The position numbers and the translations under genes were made by a program. Shown piece after piece: positions 9,208 to 18,667 of a stretch of DNA of 64,000 nt. The notes beneath the pieces are model-generated. The model had not been told where the DNA came from. It saw nothing but the letters and a program-made list of their open reading frames with translations, and made no database searches. This DNA comes from Collimonas arenae. Lineage in GTDB: Bacteria; Pseudomonadota; Gammaproteobacteria; Burkholderiales; Burkholderiaceae_D. The stretch covers positions 744,001 to 808,000 of the forward strand of contig NZ_CP009962.1 in assembly GCF_000786695.1 (NCBI RefSeq). Direction: 5' to 3'. Each line of letters starts with the position of its first letter. Within the stretch, counting starts at the first letter, position 1.

Positions 9208-11033
9208 AGTGTTGCGCGCAGTCTTGCCAGAGTGCTTTTCAATGCATCGTTTTGCGGATCTTTCTGGTGCACTTCACGCCACAGTTTCTGGGCATCGGTT
9301 TTTTGTCCCTTGACCCACAGCACTTCACCCAGGTGTACCGCGATTTCCGGATCGGGCAACAAGCTATAGGCAGTGCGCAACCGCGTTTCGGCTTCATCCA
9401 GATTGCCCATGCGGTACTGTATCCAGCCCATGCTATCGACAATGAATGGATCTTGCGGCGCCAGCGACAGCGCTTTCTGGATCAGGCTCAGCGCTTCCGG
9501 CAAACGGATATTGCGCTCGGCCAGCGAATAGCCAAGTGCGTTATACGCCTGCTGATTTTCCGGCGCTATTGCAATCAGTTTGCGCAAAGCGGTTTCCATC
9601 GCGGTCAGGTTGTCGAGTTTTTCCGCCGCCATCGCATAGTCGTACAACAGGTCTGCATTGTCGGGTTGCGCCTTGAGCGCGGTTTCCAGCACCTTGAAGG
9701 CTTCTTGCGGACGGTTGGCTTCGCGCAGCAATTGTGCTTCGACCTGGGTGACTTGCGTCTTTTCACGTTCGCCGTTGGTCTCGATTTCCGCCAGCACCCG
9801 GCGCGCGCCGTCCAGGTCGCCGCGTTTGGACAGCAATTGCGCCCGGCGTAGCTGGGCATCCAGGTAGGCATCGCCCGGCTCGACTTGCGCCAGCCATTTC
9901 AAGGCGGTGTCGGTGTCATTCCGGTCTGACGCAATTTGCGCCAGGATCAGCAAAGCCTGGGTACTGTCGCGCGACTCGTCGGGATGTTTGCTCAACTGAT
10001 CGAGATAGCCGGTCAGGTAACGTTCGGCAGCAAAGCTGTCGCCGATCTGTGCATTCAGCAAGCCTAGCGCCAGCAAAGTGGTGACGTCTTGCTTGTCGTT
10101 TTTCAGCAGAATCTCAAACTGGCTGCGGGCTTTCTCGTATTGCTTTTGATCGATCAATGTGCGCGCATAAGCCACTCGCACTTCGCGCGAGCCGGGGTAT
10201 TTTTTGAGGAAATCGGTCAGGATGCGTTCGACTTCCGTATTATCTGACGCGACTTGCGCACTGGTCAGGATTGCCAATTCGGAATCGGGCTTGAGATTCA
10301 ACGCAATGTGCGCTTCTTCCTGAGCACGCATGGTATTGCCGATGCTGAAGGCTTCCTGCGCCAGCGCCAGATGTGCTTCAGACATCGCGGTATAGGGGGT
10401 TACCAGTTGTTCCAGCAGCGTGAAAGCGCCGGCCTTGTCTTGTGCTCGCGCCAGCAAGCGCTGGATTTGCAGCATCATGACGCCGCGCGCCTGCGGCGGT
10501 GCATCTTGCAGGCGCTTTTCCAGGATCGGCTTGGCTTCGGCCAGATTGTTGCTGAGCATGATGAAGCCGAGATAATACTGGGTCGCTTCTTCAGAATCGG
10601 GCGCCAGTTCGCGCCACAGCCGGATCGCCACCAGGGCTTCGCTGGCCTGCTTAGCGCTCAGCGCCATTTCGGCAGCGCGTCGCGCCAGGCGCGGGTCGCG
10701 CGTTTGTTGCGCAGCGCCGAGCAAAGTTACATACGCAGATTGCCAGTTTCCACGCTGAAAAGCGATTTCCGAACTAAGCACCTTGAACAGGATTTCCTTG
10801 GTGAGCGGCACCGCCGGCAAATGTTCTTCCGGCGGCTTGACCGGCATCGCCCGGGTCGCCAGCTTACGTGTTTTGAGCGGATCAGGACTGGCAGCCGTTG
10901 CAGTTGCATGCGGATCGGCAGGCGTGGCGCCAGTGGCCGCCGCTGAATCTTTGGCATCGTTGTTGCTTGGGGTAACACCGGCGCAAGCCGACAGCAGGGT
11001 AGAGAGCGTTACAATGGCAAGGGCTTTTTTCAA
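9204..11033 (-). CDS. TPR-repeat lipoprotein
   Basis: A 609-residue protein with a signal and lipobox (STLLSAC near residue 17) and then repeated tetratricopeptide helices through most of the chain. Examples are ALGLLNAQIGDSFAAERYL, YNALGYSLAERNIRLPEAL and VDSMGWIQYRMGNLDEAE. It is probably anchored in the outer membrane facing the periplasm and acts as a protein-protein scaffold. It is the first gene of the TPR-lolB-ispE unit and overlaps lolB by four bases. The partner is unknown. Some annotations link such genes to lipoprotein or envelope maintenance, which is inference. Confidence 0.88.
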   Translation of the reverse strand: MKKALAIVTLSTLLSACAGVTPSNNDAKDSAAATGATPADPHATATAASPDPLKTRKLATRAMPVKPPEEHLPAVPLTKEILFKVLSSEIAFQRGNWQSAYVTLLGAAQQTRDPRLARRAAEMALSAKQASEALVAIRLWRELAPDSEEATQYYLGFIMLSNNLAEAKPILEKRLQDAPPQARGVMMLQIQRLLARAQDKAGAFTLLEQLVTPYTAMSEAHLALAQEAFSIGNTMRAQEEAHIALNLKPDSELAILTSAQVASDNTEVERILTDFLKKYPGSREVRVAYARTLIDQKQYEKARSQFEILLKNDKQDVTTLLALGLLNAQIGDSFAAERYLTGYLDQLSKHPDESRDSTQALLILAQIASDRNDTDTALKWLAQVEPGDAYLDAQLRRAQLLSKRGDLDGARRVLAEIETNGEREKTQVTQVEAQLLREANRPQEAFKVLETALKAQPDNADLLYDYAMAAEKLDNLTAMETALRKLIAIAPENQQAYNALGYSLAERNIRLPEALSLIQKALSLAPQDPFIVDSMGWIQYRMGNLDEAETRLRTAYSLLPDPEIAVHLGEVLWVKGQKTDAQKLWREVHQKDPQNDALKSTLARLRATL

Positions 11034-11309
11034 GGGACATATCCTAGCTTGTCAGCATTCGAGATCTGAATTTCAGAAGTAATCTTGATTTTACGCCCAA
11101 CCAGAGAGCAACGCGTAGCGGCGCTCGCGTGTTTTTGTTTCAAAAAATGTATCGCAGCGTGCTGCATTTCCTGTCCTGTTTAATGTAAACGCTTATTACG
11201 TACTTTATTGCGCACTTATTTATTGCTTTATCAGATCCGTCGGGGGCCGAGTAGTTCGCGACAGAATTTGTCAGTTACTGCTAAACCCCGTCTCTGAAAA
11301 TAACGACTT

Positions 11310-12131
11310 ATGCCAGAATTACCTGAAGTAGAAGTAACCCGCCGCGGCGTTGCGCCACATCTCGATGGCCGTGTGGTCACTGCCGTGACCTTCCGTCACA
11401 GTGGTTTGCGTTGGCCGTTTCCGCAAGATTTGCCGGCACTGCTGATCGGCCGCGCGGTGCGCCGCGTTGAGCGTCGCGGCAAGTATCTGCTGCTGCGTTT
11501 CGATCATGGGACCGTGCTGATCCATTTGGGGATGTCCGGTCATCTGCGGATCCTGACGCTTGGTACTGCGCCGCAAAAGCACGATCATTTCGATCTTGTG
11601 GTCGGTCAGCAATTGCTGCGCCTGACCGATCCGCGCCGTTTCGGCGCCGTATTGTGGCATGACGATGCAGATGGCCCGGTGGAGCAGCACGTACTGCTGG
11701 CTGGTCTCGGGCTGGAGCCGCTGGAACAAGTGTTTTCGGCGCAGATTCTTTACCAGCAGACGCGCAACCGCAGCGCGCCAGTCAAGCAGGTGCTGCTGGC
11801 GGGCGATATCGTGGTCGGGGTCGGCAATATCTATGCATCCGAGAGCCTGTTCCGCGCCGGCATCAATCCGAAAACGCCGGCCAATCGCATCAGTCTGGCG
11901 CGTTATGAACGGCTGGTTGATGCCATTCGCATAATTTTAGCGACGGCAATTGAGAAGGGCGGCAGCACTTTGCGCGATTTTATTGGTGCTGATGGCCAAT
12001 CTGGGTACTTCCAGCAGACTTATTTCGTCTATGATCGTGCTGGGTTGCCATGCAGAAATTGTGGAACGTTGATTACGCAGATCAAGCAAGGCCAGCGGTC
12101 AACGTTTTATTGCAAGAAATGTCAGAAGTAA
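11310..12131 (+). CDS. mutM: Formamidopyrimidine-DNA glycosylase
   Basis: A 273-residue base-excision repair enzyme for 8-oxoguanine. The catalytic N-terminal Pro2-Glu3 is in [34 protein letters not shown] and [18 protein letters not shown] are family blocks. The C-terminal zinc finger is CRNCGTLI followed by FYCKKC. It is divergent from the TPR-lolB-ispE unit. It shares its neighbourhood with mutY, which acts in the same oxidised-guanine pathway. Confidence 0.97.
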   Translation: MPELPEVEVTRRGVAPHLDGRVVTAVTFRHSGLRWPFPQDLPALLIGRAVRRVERRGKYLLLRFDHGTVLIHLGMSGHLRILTLGTAPQKHDHFDLVVGQQLLRLTDPRRFGAVLWHDDADGPVEQHVLLAGLGLEPLEQVFSAQILYQQTRNRSAPVKQVLLAGDIVVGVGNIYASESLFRAGINPKTPANRISLARYERLVDAIRIILATAIEKGGSTLRDFIGADGQSGYFQQTYFVYDRAGLPCRNCGTLITQIKQGQRSTFYCKKCQK

Positions 12132-12229
12132 AGTTGCAAACCAAGCTGCACAAGCAGGTAGAGAAAAGATTTTTAGAAATAGCACGTGAAGCTATTAAAA
12201 ATATCAGAAACAAATATCAGAAACGATAG
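12119..12229 (+). CDS. Possible 36-residue basic peptide
   Basis: A short frame starts at an ATG inside the last codons of mutM and ends 12 bases before the dynamin-like gene. Its product (start [18 protein letters not shown]) would be a very basic, helix-forming peptide. There is no good ribosome binding site, and the frame contains the 13-bp duplication at 12199-12224. I list it as a weak candidate only. It may be chance. Confidence 0.15.
   Translation: MSEVKLQTKLHKQVEKRFLEIAREAIKNIRNKYQKR
12199..12224 (+). repeat. Perfect 13-bp tandem duplication
   Basis: AAATATCAGAAAC occurs twice in direct succession at 12199-12211 and 12212-12224, just upstream of the dynamin-like gene's GTG start. 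It probably arose by slippage. Its effect, if any, would be on the leader of that gene. Confidence 0.85.
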
Positions 12230-12241
12230 GCGAGAGAGATA

Positions 12242-14179
12242 GTGAGCAATCTAGTCCAGAAATTCCAGGAATACAGTGAGTGGCGTACCGGGGTAGCAGG
12301 CGCACTGCGGCGTTACCAGACTTGGGCGAGCGCATCGAAATTGTCGGATATCGCCAGCGAGCAGCGTATCGCGCGCGCGCTGGCGCGGCTGACCGACGAT
12401 AAATTGTCGATCGCCTTCGTGGCGGAATTTTCGCGCGGCAAATCAGAGCTGATCAATGCGATCTTCTTTGCTGACTACGGCCAGCGCATCCTGCCGTCGG
12501 CCGCCGGACGCACCACCATGTGTCCGACCGAGCTGCTGTACGATGCCTCGTTTCCATCCTGTATCCGGCTGCTGCCGATAGAAACCCGCGCCGAATCGCA
12601 ATCAACCAGCGATTACAAGGGTGCACATCATGTGTGGACGGTGCTGCCGCTGGATATCTCCTCTACCGATGGCATGCTGGAAGCATTCAAGCAGGTCAGC
12701 CTGACCAAATGGGTGCCGGTGGAAGAGGCGAAACTGTACGGTTTGTACGATGAAGACGATCCGGATGCCGCGGTCGCAATCGATGTTCTGGGCCGGGTCG
12801 AAATTTCCCAGTGGCGGCACGCCATCATCAACTTCCCGCATCCCTTGCTGAAAGAGGGACTGGTGATTATCGATACGCCGGGACTGAACGCGATCGGCAC
12901 TGAACCGGAACTGACCCTTAACCTGATTCCCAACGCCCATGCAGTGCTGTTTATCCTGGCGGCCGACACTGGCGTCACCAAGAGCGACATCGACGTCTGG
13001 CGTCACCATATCGGTAGCGGCGCCGGCCGCATGGTGGTGTTGAACAAGATCGATAGCATGTGGGACGAGTTGCGTTCACCGTTCGAAGTCGAGCAGCAGA
13101 TCAGCAGGCAAGTATCGAGCGTGGCGCATACCTTGGGATTATCGGAGGCGCAGGTCTATCCGGTCTCGGCGCAGAAAGGATTGGTCGGCAAGATCAATGG
13201 CGAGCCGGACCTGTTGCGCAGAAGCCGCTTGCCGGCGCTGGAAAATGCCCTGTCGCACGAATTGATTCCAGCCAAGCGCGACATCATCCGCTCGCAACTG
13301 ATCGCTGATATCCAAGACTTGACCGTTACCAAGCAAGCCTTGATGTCAGCGCATATCCGCAGCGTGGTGGAGCAGTTGCTGGAACTGAAAAGCCTGCGCG
13401 GCAAGAATACTTCCATCATCAGCCACATGATGAAGCGTATCGATATCGAGAAAAAGGAATTCGACGAGAGCCTGCTGAAATTGCAGGGCACGCGCACGGT
13501 ATTTGCGCGTCTCTCGGCCGGCGTTTTCACGACGCTGGGCATGGGTTTGCTGAAAGACGAAATCCGCAAGGCGCGGGAAACCATGGAAGGCAGCATGTTT
13601 ACGGCCGGCTTCCGTCACGCGGTGAAGGAATTTTTCGACAAGTCGCAGGAAAACCTGATGCTGTCCGGTCAGAAAACCGATGAAATCTCGGAAATGATGA
13701 CTATCATGTACCGCAAGTTCTCGACCGAACACGGTTTGGCCTTGTCGACGCCGATGCCGTTTTCTCTGGATAAGTATCGCAAGGAAATAAGCGTTATCGA
13801 AGCCGCCTACCATCGCCAGTTCGGCACGGTCACCCTGGTGAAAACCAGCCAGGTGGTGCTGATGCAGAAATTCTTCGATTCGATCGCCTCGCGCGTCAAG
13901 CAGAGCTTTCTGCAAGCCAATCGGGACGTCGACGCTTGGCTCAAGGTGGTGATGGCGCCGCTGGAAGAGCAGATCCGCGCCCATAAATCGCAGCTCAAGC
14001 AGCGGACCGATTCGATTGAACGGGTGCACGTTGCGATTGACAGCCTGGAAGAGAAAATCCAGTCGGTGGAAATGCTGCAGAAAGAACTGACTGCGCAAAG
14101 AAATACTTTGATGACGTTGGAGAATGATTTGAGAGGTGCGCTTGGAAACGAGTTGTCGACGATGAAAGTTGCGGTATAA
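12242..14179 (+). CDS. Dynamin-family GTPase
   Basis: A 645-residue large GTPase starting at GTG (MSNLVQKFQEYSEW). It has the P-loop AEFSRGKSELINAIF at about residues 61-75, a G2-like threonine in SAAGRTTMCPTEL, the G3 motif VIIDTPGLNAIGTEPEL and the G4 motif VLNKIDSMWDE. The C-terminal half is a long predicted helical stalk (coiled-coil-like, many Lys/Glu heptads), as in bacterial dynamin-like proteins that remodel or repair membranes. There is no clear membrane span. It lies between mutM and mutY, and its stop is directly followed by the mutY ATG, so the two are co-transcribed. The role next to DNA-repair genes is unknown. Confidence 0.9.
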   Translation: MSNLVQKFQEYSEWRTGVAGALRRYQTWASASKLSDIASEQRIARALARLTDDKLSIAFVAEFSRGKSELINAIFFADYGQRILPSAAGRTTMCPTELLYDASFPSCIRLLPIETRAESQSTSDYKGAHHVWTVLPLDISSTDGMLEAFKQVSLTKWVPVEEAKLYGLYDEDDPDAAVAIDVLGRVEISQWRHAIINFPHPLLKEGLVIIDTPGLNAIGTEPELTLNLIPNAHAVLFILAADTGVTKSDIDVWRHHIGSGAGRMVVLNKIDSMWDELRSPFEVEQQISRQVSSVAHTLGLSEAQVYPVSAQKGLVGKINGEPDLLRRSRLPALENALSHELIPAKRDIIRSQLIADIQDLTVTKQALMSAHIRSVVEQLLELKSLRGKNTSIISHMMKRIDIEKKEFDESLLKLQGTRTVFARLSAGVFTTLGMGLLKDEIRKARETMEGSMFTAGFRHAVKEFFDKSQENLMLSGQKTDEISEMMTIMYRKFSTEHGLALSTPMPFSLDKYRKEISVIEAAYHRQFGTVTLVKTSQVVLMQKFFDSIASRVKQSFLQANRDVDAWLKVVMAPLEEQIRAHKSQLKQRTDSIERVHVAIDSLEEKIQSVEMLQKELTAQRNTLMTLENDLRGALGNELSTMKVAV

Positions 14180-15307
14180 ATGAAACGCGTAGTAAACAGC
14201 AGTAGTCTCGCATCGGCAAACAAGCAGGCAGCCGATGCATTTGCCGACCCGTCTTTTTCCGCTGCGGTGATTGCATGGCAGAAGCAGCATGGCCGCCACG
14301 CTTTGCCATGGCAGCAAACGCGTGACGCCTATCGCGTCTGGCTGTCGGAAATCATGCTGCAGCAAACGCAGGTGGCGGCGGTAATTCCCTACTACCAAAA
14401 GTTTTTGTCCAGTTTCCCCGATGTGCATGCTCTTGCTGCAGCGCCCAGCGAGGCGGTAATGGCGCATTGGAGCGGCCTGGGCTATTACACCAGGGCGCGC
14501 AACCTGCATCGCTGCGCGCAAAGAGTGGTCGCTGAATACGGTGGCGTATTTCCGCACGATCCGGAGTTGTTGCAGGACTTGCCCGGCATTGGCCGTTCCA
14601 CCGCCGCCGCCATCGCCGCCTTTTCCTATGGCGTGCAGGCAGCGATCCTGGACGGCAACGTCAAGCGCGTATTTGCCAGGGTTTTCGGCATCGAAGGTTA
14701 TCCAGGCAGCAAACCGATCGAGGATGCAATGTGGCAGCGCGCGGTAGCGTTGCTGCCGGAGCAGGGCGTGGAGTCGTACACTCAGGGCCTGATGGATTTA
14801 GGCGCGACCCTTTGCACACGCAGCAGTCCGTCCTGCCAGACTTGTCCGCTGGCCAGGCGCTGCGTTGCGTTGGCCACCGACCGGGTAGGTGAGCTGCCGG
14901 TGCGCAAGCCGAAGAAAGCCATCCCGGAAAAACACACCGGCATGCTGGTGATCGTAGACCGGCACCAGGTATTGCTGGAACAGCGCCCTGACAGCGGCAT
15001 CTGGGGAGGCTTGTTGTCACTACCGGAGATTTCTCCGGAAGCTGATTTCGACACAGCTCTAAGCCGCGCCACGGCAGCCTTCGGCACGGTCGCATCATGC
15101 GAGCCGTTGCAGCCCTTCACCCACGTGTTTACTCATTTCAAACTGCAGATATCGCCGTTCCAGATTAGTCTTGCAGACAGATTGGATGGCATTGCTCAAG
15201 CCAATTATGTTTGGTATCCAGCTGGAAAATTGATAGATGCGCCGCTGCCTGCGCCGGTCAAGAAATTGCTATTGGAAGTTTTCCGCGAAGCAGATTTGTT
15301 TGCTTAA
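14180..15307 (+). CDS. mutY: A/G-specific adenine glycosylase
   Basis: A 375-residue repair enzyme that removes adenine paired with 8-oxoguanine. Family features are WLSEIMLQQTQVAAVIPYY, the helix-hairpin-helix LQDLPGIGRSTAAAIAAF followed by the catalytic Asp in AILDGNVKRV, and the iron-sulfur cysteines in CTRSSPSCQTCPLARRC. A C-terminal NUDIX-like 8-oxoG recognition domain starts near residue 245. It starts immediately after the dynamin-like gene's stop. Confidence 0.96.
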   Translation: MKRVVNSSSLASANKQAADAFADPSFSAAVIAWQKQHGRHALPWQQTRDAYRVWLSEIMLQQTQVAAVIPYYQKFLSSFPDVHALAAAPSEAVMAHWSGLGYYTRARNLHRCAQRVVAEYGGVFPHDPELLQDLPGIGRSTAAAIAAFSYGVQAAILDGNVKRVFARVFGIEGYPGSKPIEDAMWQRAVALLPEQGVESYTQGLMDLGATLCTRSSPSCQTCPLARRCVALATDRVGELPVRKPKKAIPEKHTGMLVIVDRHQVLLEQRPDSGIWGGLLSLPEISPEADFDTALSRATAAFGTVASCEPLQPFTHVFTHFKLQISPFQISLADRLDGIAQANYVWYPAGKLIDAPLPAPVKKLLLEVFREADLFA

Positions 15308-15364
15308 ACAGATTCTGATGCTAAGTTAAACGCGTATGAGTAAAAGGTACAAAGCTGTGATTTT

Positions 15365-15412
15365 TTGACGTTGACGTTGACGTTGACGTTGATTTTGATT
15401 TTGATTTTGACG
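15365..15412 (+). repeat. Hexanucleotide tandem repeat, 8 units
   Basis: Eight consecutive six-base units: TTGACG four times, TTGATT three times, then TTGACG once. It starts about 60 bases after the mutY stop. Such a tract should vary in copy number between strains. Confidence 0.95.
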
Positions 15413-15434
15413 TGTTCCGCATTGAGAACTTGCC

Positions 15435-15616
15435 AAAAGAGGCGCGTACCTGTCGGGAATTGTGAGACACATGTCTGAGCGTAGCGAGTTTGTGTCTCAC
15501 CCGACTGGTACACGCCTCTTTTGGGGACCTGACCGAAGGGAAGGCAAGGGCTTTGCGGTCGCCTTTTCTTTGCTTACTTTCTTTTGGCCGGGCCGCGCAG
15601 GCAAGCAAAAGAAAGT
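15435..15616. repeat. Dispersed intergenic repeat with two inverted repeats
   Basis: The first part is a long imperfect palindrome: the arm at 15435-15471 (AAAAGAGGCG, GTACC, GTGAGACACA) matches the arm at 15491-15522 in reverse. The second part has ACTTTCTTTTG (15576-15586) and its complement (15606-15616) around a GC-rich loop. The sequence style matches intergenic elements I recall as repeated many times in Burkholderiales genomes. The copy number cannot be seen here, since this is the only copy in the window. Confidence 0.6.
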
Positions 15617-15718
15617 GAGTAGCTGCCGGGCTACCCCCGGCTTGTATCCACGAAGCAGAAAACGTTTTAAGTAACGACGAACACATATTTGAACGCACAC
15701 GGATATTCTCCGTGGCCC

Positions 15719-15783
15719 GTTAAATAGGGTCGGAGTAATTTTCGGCGATAGAGCTGCCGAAAAAAACTCCGACCCTATTTAAC
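15719..15783. repeat. Large nested inverted repeat (REP/BIME-like)
   Basis: Perfect 18-base arms at 15719-15736 (containing AAATAGGGTCGGAGT) and 15766-15783 enclose a second perfect 8-base stem, TTTTCGGC (15739-15746) with GCCGAAAA (15756-15763). It could form a cruciform or act as a bidirectional terminator between the convergent mutY and Lon-domain genes. The outer motif resembles ends associated with REP-type elements in this family of bacteria, which is inference. Confidence 0.8.
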
Positions 15784-15813
15784 TACGCTTGTGGTGGCAC
15801 GGAATTTCTGGAT

Positions 15814-16440
15814 CTAAATGATGTTGTGCTGCAGAAGATATTGATGAACGATACCCAGCCGTTCGCGACCATCGGTCAGCTCCAGCAATTTCTGCCGCGC
15901 CTTCAAGGGAATCGGCAAGATCTCACACCAGCGATTGGCAACCCATCCCGGGTTGTCAAATCGTACCGGCAGCGAGAACGGGCTGGCGTAATCCACGCCA
16001 TGTGCGGCCCGGCCCTTTTTGTTGATATCATCGATCACCACCTTCAAGGTGCTGGCACATTGCAAATGCACCGCATCGGGGCCAGTCGTCGGATCTTCAT
16101 CGATCAACTCAATCTGCGCTTCCAGCCGCTGATCCTTCAACACCCGCTGCTGCAAAATCCGAAACCGCTGGCGACCTTCGGTGCGCAACATCATTACTCC
16201 CAGATCCTGCATGTCCCATTCGATGATCTGTGCCAGGCAGCCAACGCTTTCCGGCTCCGCGGCATTACCTACTTCCTGTCCGGATTTAATCAAAACGACG
16301 CCAAACTGCTGTTCGATCTTCATGCAATCCCGCAGCATGTCGAGGTAACGCGTTTCAAATACCTTGAGCGGCAACACGCCCCCCGGAAACAAGACGGTAT
16401 TCAGAGGAAACAAGGGAATCCAGGGATTATTTTCGTGCAT
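15814..16440 (-). CDS. Lon substrate-binding-domain protein
   Basis: A 208-residue protein made only of the Lon N-terminal (LAN/PUA-like) domain. PLFPLNTVLFPGGVLPLKVFETRYLDM is the signature opening, split here as WIPLFPLNTVLFPGGVLPLK and following residues. There is no AAA or protease domain, so it is not a protease itself. Stand-alone members are common in proteobacteria and their function is poorly defined. It lies 44 bases past the rapZ stop and may be in that unit. Confidence 0.9.
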   Translation of the reverse strand: MHENNPWIPLFPLNTVLFPGGVLPLKVFETRYLDMLRDCMKIEQQFGVVLIKSGQEVGNAAEPESVGCLAQIIEWDMQDLGVMMLRTEGRQRFRILQQRVLKDQRLEAQIELIDEDPTTGPDAVHLQCASTLKVVIDDINKKGRAAHGVDYASPFSLPVRFDNPGWVANRWCEILPIPLKARQKLLELTDGRERLGIVHQYLLQHNII

Positions 16441-16484
16441 GGAAAGAGAGCGTGAACGACGGATAAATTGAGCAGCGTCGCAGG

Positions 16485-17366
16485 TTAGTGCTCGCCGGCG
16501 CGCTTGGCCAGTTCGCGATGGCGACGTACTACGCGCTCGGAGACCTGGAAGTATTCCGCCAACTGCTCGACCATGTATACCGAACGATGCTGGCCGCCGG
16601 TGCAGCCGATTGCCACCGTCAGATAGCTGCGATTATCGTTCTTGAACTCAGGCAGCCATTTTTCGACAAAATTGCGAATGTCGCTCAACAGGTCGGTGAC
16701 CCGGGGCAGGTCTTCCAGAAAAGCGATTACGGGCTGATCGCGCCCGGTCAGCGGCCGCAATTTCACGTCGTAATGGGGATTTGGCAGCATCCGCACATCG
16801 AATACCAGATCGGCATCCAGCGGCACGCCGCGCTTGAACGCGAACGATTCGAACAGCAAGGTCAACGGCGCCGGTTCGGTGTCGACCAGCTCCTTGATCC
16901 AGCTGCGCAAACGGTTGGCGCTCATGTCGGAGGTGTCGATGGTATGGCCGATACTCTCGATTTCGACCAGCATCTCACGCTCGATCTGGATACACTCGGT
17001 CAAGGTCAGGCGGTCGCTCGGATTTTGGCCGGGCCGCAACCGATGCGATAGCGGATGGCTGCGGCGGGTCTCGGAAAAACGTGCGATCAGGGATTCGGTC
17101 TGCGCCGTCAGGAAAAACACCTTGACGTCGTGTCCTTCGGCGCGCAATTGCTGGATATCGCTCGGCAGGCCAGCCAACGAATCCGCACTACGGGCATCGG
17201 TGGCGACGGCGAGCATTTGCGCACCTTCATGCTGGCGGGTGGCGACCAAATCGCGCAGCAGCACTGGCGGCAGGTTGTCGACGCAAAAATAACCCGCATC
17301 TTCGAGTACCCGAAGAGCGACCGATTTGCCGGAGCCGGAAATTCCAGTAATAAGAATAATGCGCAT
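16485..17366 (-). CDS. rapZ: RNase adapter protein RapZ
   Basis: A 293-residue P-loop protein ([20 protein letters not shown] at the start) of the YvcJ/RapZ family. In E. coli it directs RNase E to the small RNA GlmZ to control glucosamine-6-phosphate synthase. The C-terminal block [21 protein letters not shown] is typical. The frame extends to 17618 but would overlap hprK. The ATG at 17366 gives the family length. It lies 223 bases downstream of hprK in the ptsN-hprK-rapZ order. Confidence 0.95.
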   Translation of the reverse strand: MRIILITGISGSGKSVALRVLEDAGYFCVDNLPPVLLRDLVATRQHEGAQMLAVATDARSADSLAGLPSDIQQLRAEGHDVKVFFLTAQTESLIARFSETRRSHPLSHRLRPGQNPSDRLTLTECIQIEREMLVEIESIGHTIDTSDMSANRLRSWIKELVDTEPAPLTLLFESFAFKRGVPLDADLVFDVRMLPNPHYDVKLRPLTGRDQPVIAFLEDLPRVTDLLSDIRNFVEKWLPEFKNDNRSYLTVAIGCTGGQHRSVYMVEQLAEYFQVSERVVRRHRELAKRAGEH

Positions 17367-17589
17367 TGGAGAATGATACCGTAAGTCGGGGTTTATGCCG
17401 TCAGGCCACAGGGAACATCGAAATTGGAAGCGGGCAGAAATAGAACAGATAATCCTGCTCGTCGAAAAAGCGCACTTGAGGAGTACGCTTTTGCCCAATT
17501 TTCCGCCACGTATTCTATATGGCACTGACGCCAAATTGGGCCAGATCCGATTGTGGTTTTGTAACGTTATGTGCCCGTCATGCGGACGT

Positions 17590-18537
17590 TCAAAGATCGC
17601 TGTCGCTATCCATCGCAATCCGTTGCCGGGCGATGAAATCCTTGAGCGTATCGATGCCGCGCAATTGCAGGATCGTATTACGCACCGCCGCTTCCAGCAG
17701 CACCGCGATGTTGCGGCCGGCGGCCACAGGGATGATGACCTTGCGGATTGCCAGCCCCAGTACTTCTTGCGTGTGGGCGTCGAGCGGCAAGCGCTCGTAG
17801 TTTTCTTCCAGCGTCGCGCGACGCACCAGATGGACGATCAGCTTGAGCCGCATTTTGCGGCGTACCGCGGTTTCGCCAAAGATGGTTTTGATATCGAGCA
17901 GACCCAGGCCGCGCACTTCCAGCAGGTTTTGCAGCAGATGCGGACAGCGTCCTTCGATCATGTTCGGTGCGATGCGTGCGAATTCGACCGCATCGTCAGC
18001 CACCAGCCCATGGCTGCGCGAAATCAATTCCAGGCCCAGCTCGCTTTTGCCGAGGCCTGATTCGCCAGTAATTAATACGCCGACTCCAAGCACATCCATG
18101 AACACGCCGTGCATGGTGATGCGCTGGGCCAGTTTTTTCGACAAATATACGCGCAGATAATCAATCACCTGTGCTGCGGGCAGCGGCGTTGAAAATAGCG
18201 GGATATTTTTTTCGTCGCAAATTTCCAGGATATCTGGCGGCGTCGCCAGCCCTTGCGCGATGATGAATGCCGGCGGTGCGCCCGCCACCAGTTCCGCGGT
18301 CTGATAGACGCGGGAGGTAGCTGAAAGGCGTTGGTAGTATTCGGTTTCCTGGTGGCCGAAGACCTGGATGCGGCCCGGATGGATCAGGTTCAAGTGACCG
18401 ACCTGGTCGGCGGCTGAAGCCGCGTCGCCGGAAATCAGGCGCTCGCCGCCGGGAAAGCCGGCAAACCAGCCTAGTTGCAGCGACTCGCGGTTTTCGTCAT
18501 ACAGTTGCTGAATCGATAGAGGCGTGGAAGCGGGCAT
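17590..18537 (-). CDS. hprK: HPr kinase/phosphorylase
   Basis: A 315-residue bifunctional enzyme that phosphorylates or dephosphorylates a serine of HPr (or an HPr-like protein). The P-loop is [19 protein letters not shown], followed by [11 protein letters not shown], and the K4 loop area is [14 protein letters not shown]. The N-terminal DRTGG-like domain is intact. In betaproteobacteria it belongs to the regulatory nitrogen-PTS branch with ptsN. It lies 130 bases past ptsN. Confidence 0.96.
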   Translation of the reverse strand: MPASTPLSIQQLYDENRESLQLGWFAGFPGGERLISGDAASAADQVGHLNLIHPGRIQVFGHQETEYYQRLSATSRVYQTAELVAGAPPAFIIAQGLATPPDILEICDEKNIPLFSTPLPAAQVIDYLRVYLSKKLAQRITMHGVFMDVLGVGVLITGESGLGKSELGLELISRSHGLVADDAVEFARIAPNMIEGRCPHLLQNLLEVRGLGLLDIKTIFGETAVRRKMRLKLIVHLVRRATLEENYERLPLDAHTQEVLGLAIRKVIIPVAAGRNIAVLLEAAVRNTILQLRGIDTLKDFIARQRIAMDSDSDL

Positions 18538-18667
18538 GATTGGCGTCTGACATAGTTACATAGTTAGTTAGGGCAAGATCGCCCGCAGACACCTTTAGGC
18601 GCTTCAAAAACCGGTTTACAGCGGTATTTGTGAAGCCCAGATAATAAAACGATGTCCCTATGCCAAA

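Larger units (their letters stand above)
15308..15813. other. Repeat-rich non-coding region between mutY and the Lon-domain gene
   Basis: About 500 bases lie between two convergent genes. They hold a hexanucleotide repeat (15365-15412), a dispersed-repeat-like block with two inverted repeats (15435-15616), and a 65-base nested inverted repeat (15719-15783). The open frames crossing it are low-complexity (for example repeated Lys-Ser/Thr-Ser) and are not believable genes. Confidence 0.8.

Noticed and set aside
15365..15412. Possible CRISPR array
   Set aside because: The units are six bases with no spacers; it is a simple tandem repeat.
15321..15698. Minus-strand frame with Lys-Ser/Thr-Ser repeats
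   Set aside because: The repeat in the protein is just the translation of the hexanucleotide tract, and the rest is the dispersed non-coding repeat.
17367..17618. N-terminal extension of rapZ
   Set aside because: It would overlap hprK, lacks similarity to RapZ, and the ATG at 17366 matches the family start.
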